A stretch of 13,318 nt of DNA. Origin: Rhodospirillales bacterium (GTDB lineage: Bacteria > Pseudomonadota > Alphaproteobacteria > Rhodospirillales_A > JACZKS01). Location: assembly GCA_018648445.1 (NCBI GenBank), contig JABGRG010000106.1, forward strand, positions 1 through 13,318, in the 5' to 3' direction. The position numbers were made by a program, and so were the translations under genes. A model generated the notes under the pieces. That model had not been told where the DNA came from. It worked only from the letters and a program-made list of their open reading frames with translations, and searched no databases. Below, piece after piece: positions 11,963-13,318 of the stretch (position 1 is the stretch's first letter; every line of letters starts with the position of its first letter).

Positions 11963-12881
11963 TCAAAGGAAGTTCACCTCGCAGGGCTCCCAACAACCCT
12001 TCAGCCACAGTTTTGGCGTTGAGTTCCTGGGTCTCAATGGTGCCGCCACCGATGTGGGGTGTCGCCACGAAAGTGGGCAGGCTCAGCAACGGATGATCGG
12101 CGGGCGGCGGTTCGGTCTCAAAGACGTCAAGTGCGGCGCCATATAACTGGCCTTTCGAAATAGCCTCATAGAGCGCCGCTTCATCGACGATGCCACCGCG
12201 CGCAGCACTCACCAAAATAGCCGTTTCTTTCATCTGCGCCAGTTGCGCCGATCCGATCAAGCGGCGGGTGGCGTCGGTTAGCGGGGCATGGATCGAAAGC
12301 AGGTCAACCTTGGGCAATAGATCGTCCAACGCGGCCACGCGCTCACAATCAACCTGCACCCAGGCGTCGTCGGAAGCGAACGGATCGAACCCCAGCACCT
12401 TCATTTCAAAGGCGTTGCGCCATTTTTGGGCAACCTTCCGTCCGATATGGCCCATGCCGATCACGCCCAGCGTCTTGCCGGAAAATCCACGCCCGTGGAA
12501 ATTTTGGCGCACCACCTTCTCTCCGGCGCGCAACAGACGGTCGGTTTGGGTCACCCGGCGAGCCACCGACAAGGCCAGTGCCATGGCCATTTCGGCCACC
12601 GCCTCGGCGTTGACGCCCGCCGTGTTGAAGACGCGCACGCCGAATTTTCGGGCAGCATCCAGATCGATGTTCTCGACCCCTACTCCCTGTTTTCCGATGA
12701 CTTTCAAACGCCCGGCGCGCGCCAAGTCCGCTGCCTCAATTCGCGTCGTACGAACAATCAATCCGTCGGCATCGTCGGGCCATTGATCGGCGCACGGATC
12801 GTCCCACGAAACGACATCGGCGTGCTGGCGAAGAATTTCGACGCCGTCGGGGTAGATTGGATCGAGGACATAGACTTTCAT
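11949..12881 (-). CDS. D-isomer-specific 2-hydroxyacid dehydrogenase (phosphoglycerate-dehydrogenase-like, no ACT domain)
   Basis: 310 residues, the short form of the D-2-hydroxyacid dehydrogenase family. The NAD-binding motif is GMGHIG (142-147) after a hydrophobic strand (TLGVIGMGHIG). The catalytic triad is R228 in SAARGGIVDE, E257 in DVFETEPP and H276 in ATPHIGGGT; the R-E spacing of 29 matches SerA. KQGVGVENIDLDAA (64-77) and FNTAGVNAEAVAEMA (85-99) are further family motifs. It would interconvert a 2-keto acid and a D-2-hydroxy acid, for example hydroxypyruvate/glycerate, tartronate semialdehyde isomers or phosphoglycerate; without an ACT domain serine feedback is unlikely. I chose ATG 12881 because GAGGGA lies five bases upstream; the preceding GTG (12884) is only two bases from it. 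ATG shares one base with the stop of the upstream gene, so the two are translationally coupled. Confidence 0.91.
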   Translation of the reverse strand: MKVYVLDPIYPDGVEILRQHADVVSWDDPCADQWPDDADGLIVRTTRIEAADLARAGRLKVIGKQGVGVENIDLDAARKFGVRVFNTAGVNAEAVAEMAMALALSVARRVTQTDRLLRAGEKVVRQNFHGRGFSGKTLGVIGMGHIGRKVAQKWRNAFEMKVLGFDPFASDDAWVQVDCERVAALDDLLPKVDLLSIHAPLTDATRRLIGSAQLAQMKETAILVSAARGGIVDEAALYEAISKGQLYGAALDVFETEPPPADHPLLSLPTFVATPHIGGGTIETQELNAKTVAEGLLGALRGELPLTMVV

Positions 12882-13318
12882 CACGGTCCCTCGTCCGCCG
12901 GGAACGGTAGATCGCGCGCCGGAAAACCCTTGTACGGCAGGTCGGCGAATGCCGCTTCATTGATATCCAGCCCCAGGCCCGGCGCGGTGGGTAGTTCGAT
13001 GTAGCCGTTAACCGGCGTCAGAGGATTATTGCAGACCGTTTTGCCGAATTCGACGAAGGGCAGGAAATACTCGGTGATGATAAAATTGGGCATGCCCGCC
13101 GAAGCATGAACCGTGGCCGCCAGCGCCAATACCGTTGAATTGTAGTTATGCGGCGACACGGCGACGCATTGCGGTTCGGCCATGGCCGCGATTTCGCGCA
13201 ATTCCAGTATGCCGCCACAATTGGCGACGTCGGGGTTGATGATGTCGGCGGCCCGCTGGTCGAACACCTGCCTAAAGCCCCATTTTGCAAAAATGTTCTC
13301 GCCGGTCACCACCGGGAT
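12881..13318 (-). CDS. Enolase-superfamily (mandelate racemase / acid-sugar dehydratase) enzyme, C-terminal 145 residues (partial)
   Basis: The gene begins beyond the right edge; 145 residues remain, starting IPVVTGEN. Key residues in the fragment are E7 in TGEN (third metal ligand), D30 in INPDVANCGG, H57 in SPHN and E83 in ITEYF. Spacings of 23 (E7 to D30) and 27 (D30 to H57) equal those of E247, D270 and H297 in mandelate racemase, so a His-Asp dyad is present. This places it in the MR subgroup, which includes galactonate, gluconate, mannonate, rhamnonate and related acid-sugar dehydratases. The metal ligands and catalytic Lys of the missing N-terminal part cannot be checked. The TGA overlaps the ATG of the next gene (TGATG). 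It would make the 2-keto-3-deoxy acid for an aldolase, possibly the HpcH/HpaI one at the other end of the window. Confidence 0.88.
   Translation of the reverse strand: MPVVTGENIFAKWGFRQVFDQRAADIINPDVANCGGILELREIAAMAEPQCVAVSPHNYNSTVLALAATVHASAGMPNFIITEYFLPFVEFGKTVCNNPLTPVNGYIELPTAPGLGLDINEAAFADLPYKGFPARDLPFPADEGP

Noticed and set aside
1..13318. Mobile element, prophage, CRISPR or defence system
   Set aside because: I found no transposase, integrase, phage, Cas, toxin-antitoxin or restriction gene, no tandem repeat array and no terminal direct repeats.

Overview
The window reads as accessory carbon-source genes from a moderately GC-rich proteobacterium. An alphaproteobacterium (Rhodospirillales/Rhizobiales-like) is my inference, from the fused oligopeptide-type ABC ATPase, the mix of acid-sugar enzymes, TTG/GTG starts and tightly packed genes. 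I see no rRNA, tRNA, CRISPR array, insertion sequence, integrase or phage gene. There are 13 coding sequences, partial at both edges.

Layout. (1) 1-42: the last 13 codons of a + strand gene. (2) 85-1761, - strand: an HpcH/HpaI-type aldolase followed 3 bp later by a 3-hydroxyisobutyrate/tartronate-semialdehyde-type reductase. (3) 1826-2587, + strand: an SDR dehydrogenase, divergent from the aldolase across a 64-bp gap. (4) 2584-7697, - strand: a four-gene oligopeptide-family ABC importer (binding protein, two permeases, one double ATPase). (5) 7698-8070: a 373-bp control region with a 26-bp perfect palindrome. (6) 8071-9096, + strand: a LacI-family repressor. (7) 9105-9935, - strand: an IclR-family regulator, tail to tail with the LacI gene. 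(8) 10055-10948, - strand: an EamA/DMT exporter-like protein. (9) 11066-11962, + strand: a 6PGDH-like protein with a DUF1932 C-terminus. (10) 11949-13318, - strand: the C-terminal part of a mandelate-racemase-type enolase-superfamily enzyme, translationally coupled to a D-2-hydroxyacid dehydrogenase.

How it may work together (inference). An MR-type acid-sugar dehydratase, an HpcH/HpaI aldolase and a tartronate-semialdehyde-type reductase are the enzyme classes of the known glucarate/galactarate route (GudD, GarL, GarR). In that route a sugar acid is dehydrated, the keto-deoxy acid is split to pyruvate plus a semialdehyde, and the semialdehyde is reduced to glycerate. The SDR and the 2-hydroxyacid dehydrogenase could act on related hydroxy or keto acids. 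The ABC importer belongs by sequence to the peptide/opine/nickel group, but its context suggests a sugar acid or a small conjugate. Two regulators of different families sit in the middle. The LacI protein probably binds the 26-bp palindrome beside its own gene. A 9-bp near-palindromic motif occurs upstream of both the IclR gene and the importer operon and may tie these together. The actual substrate cannot be read from the sequence.
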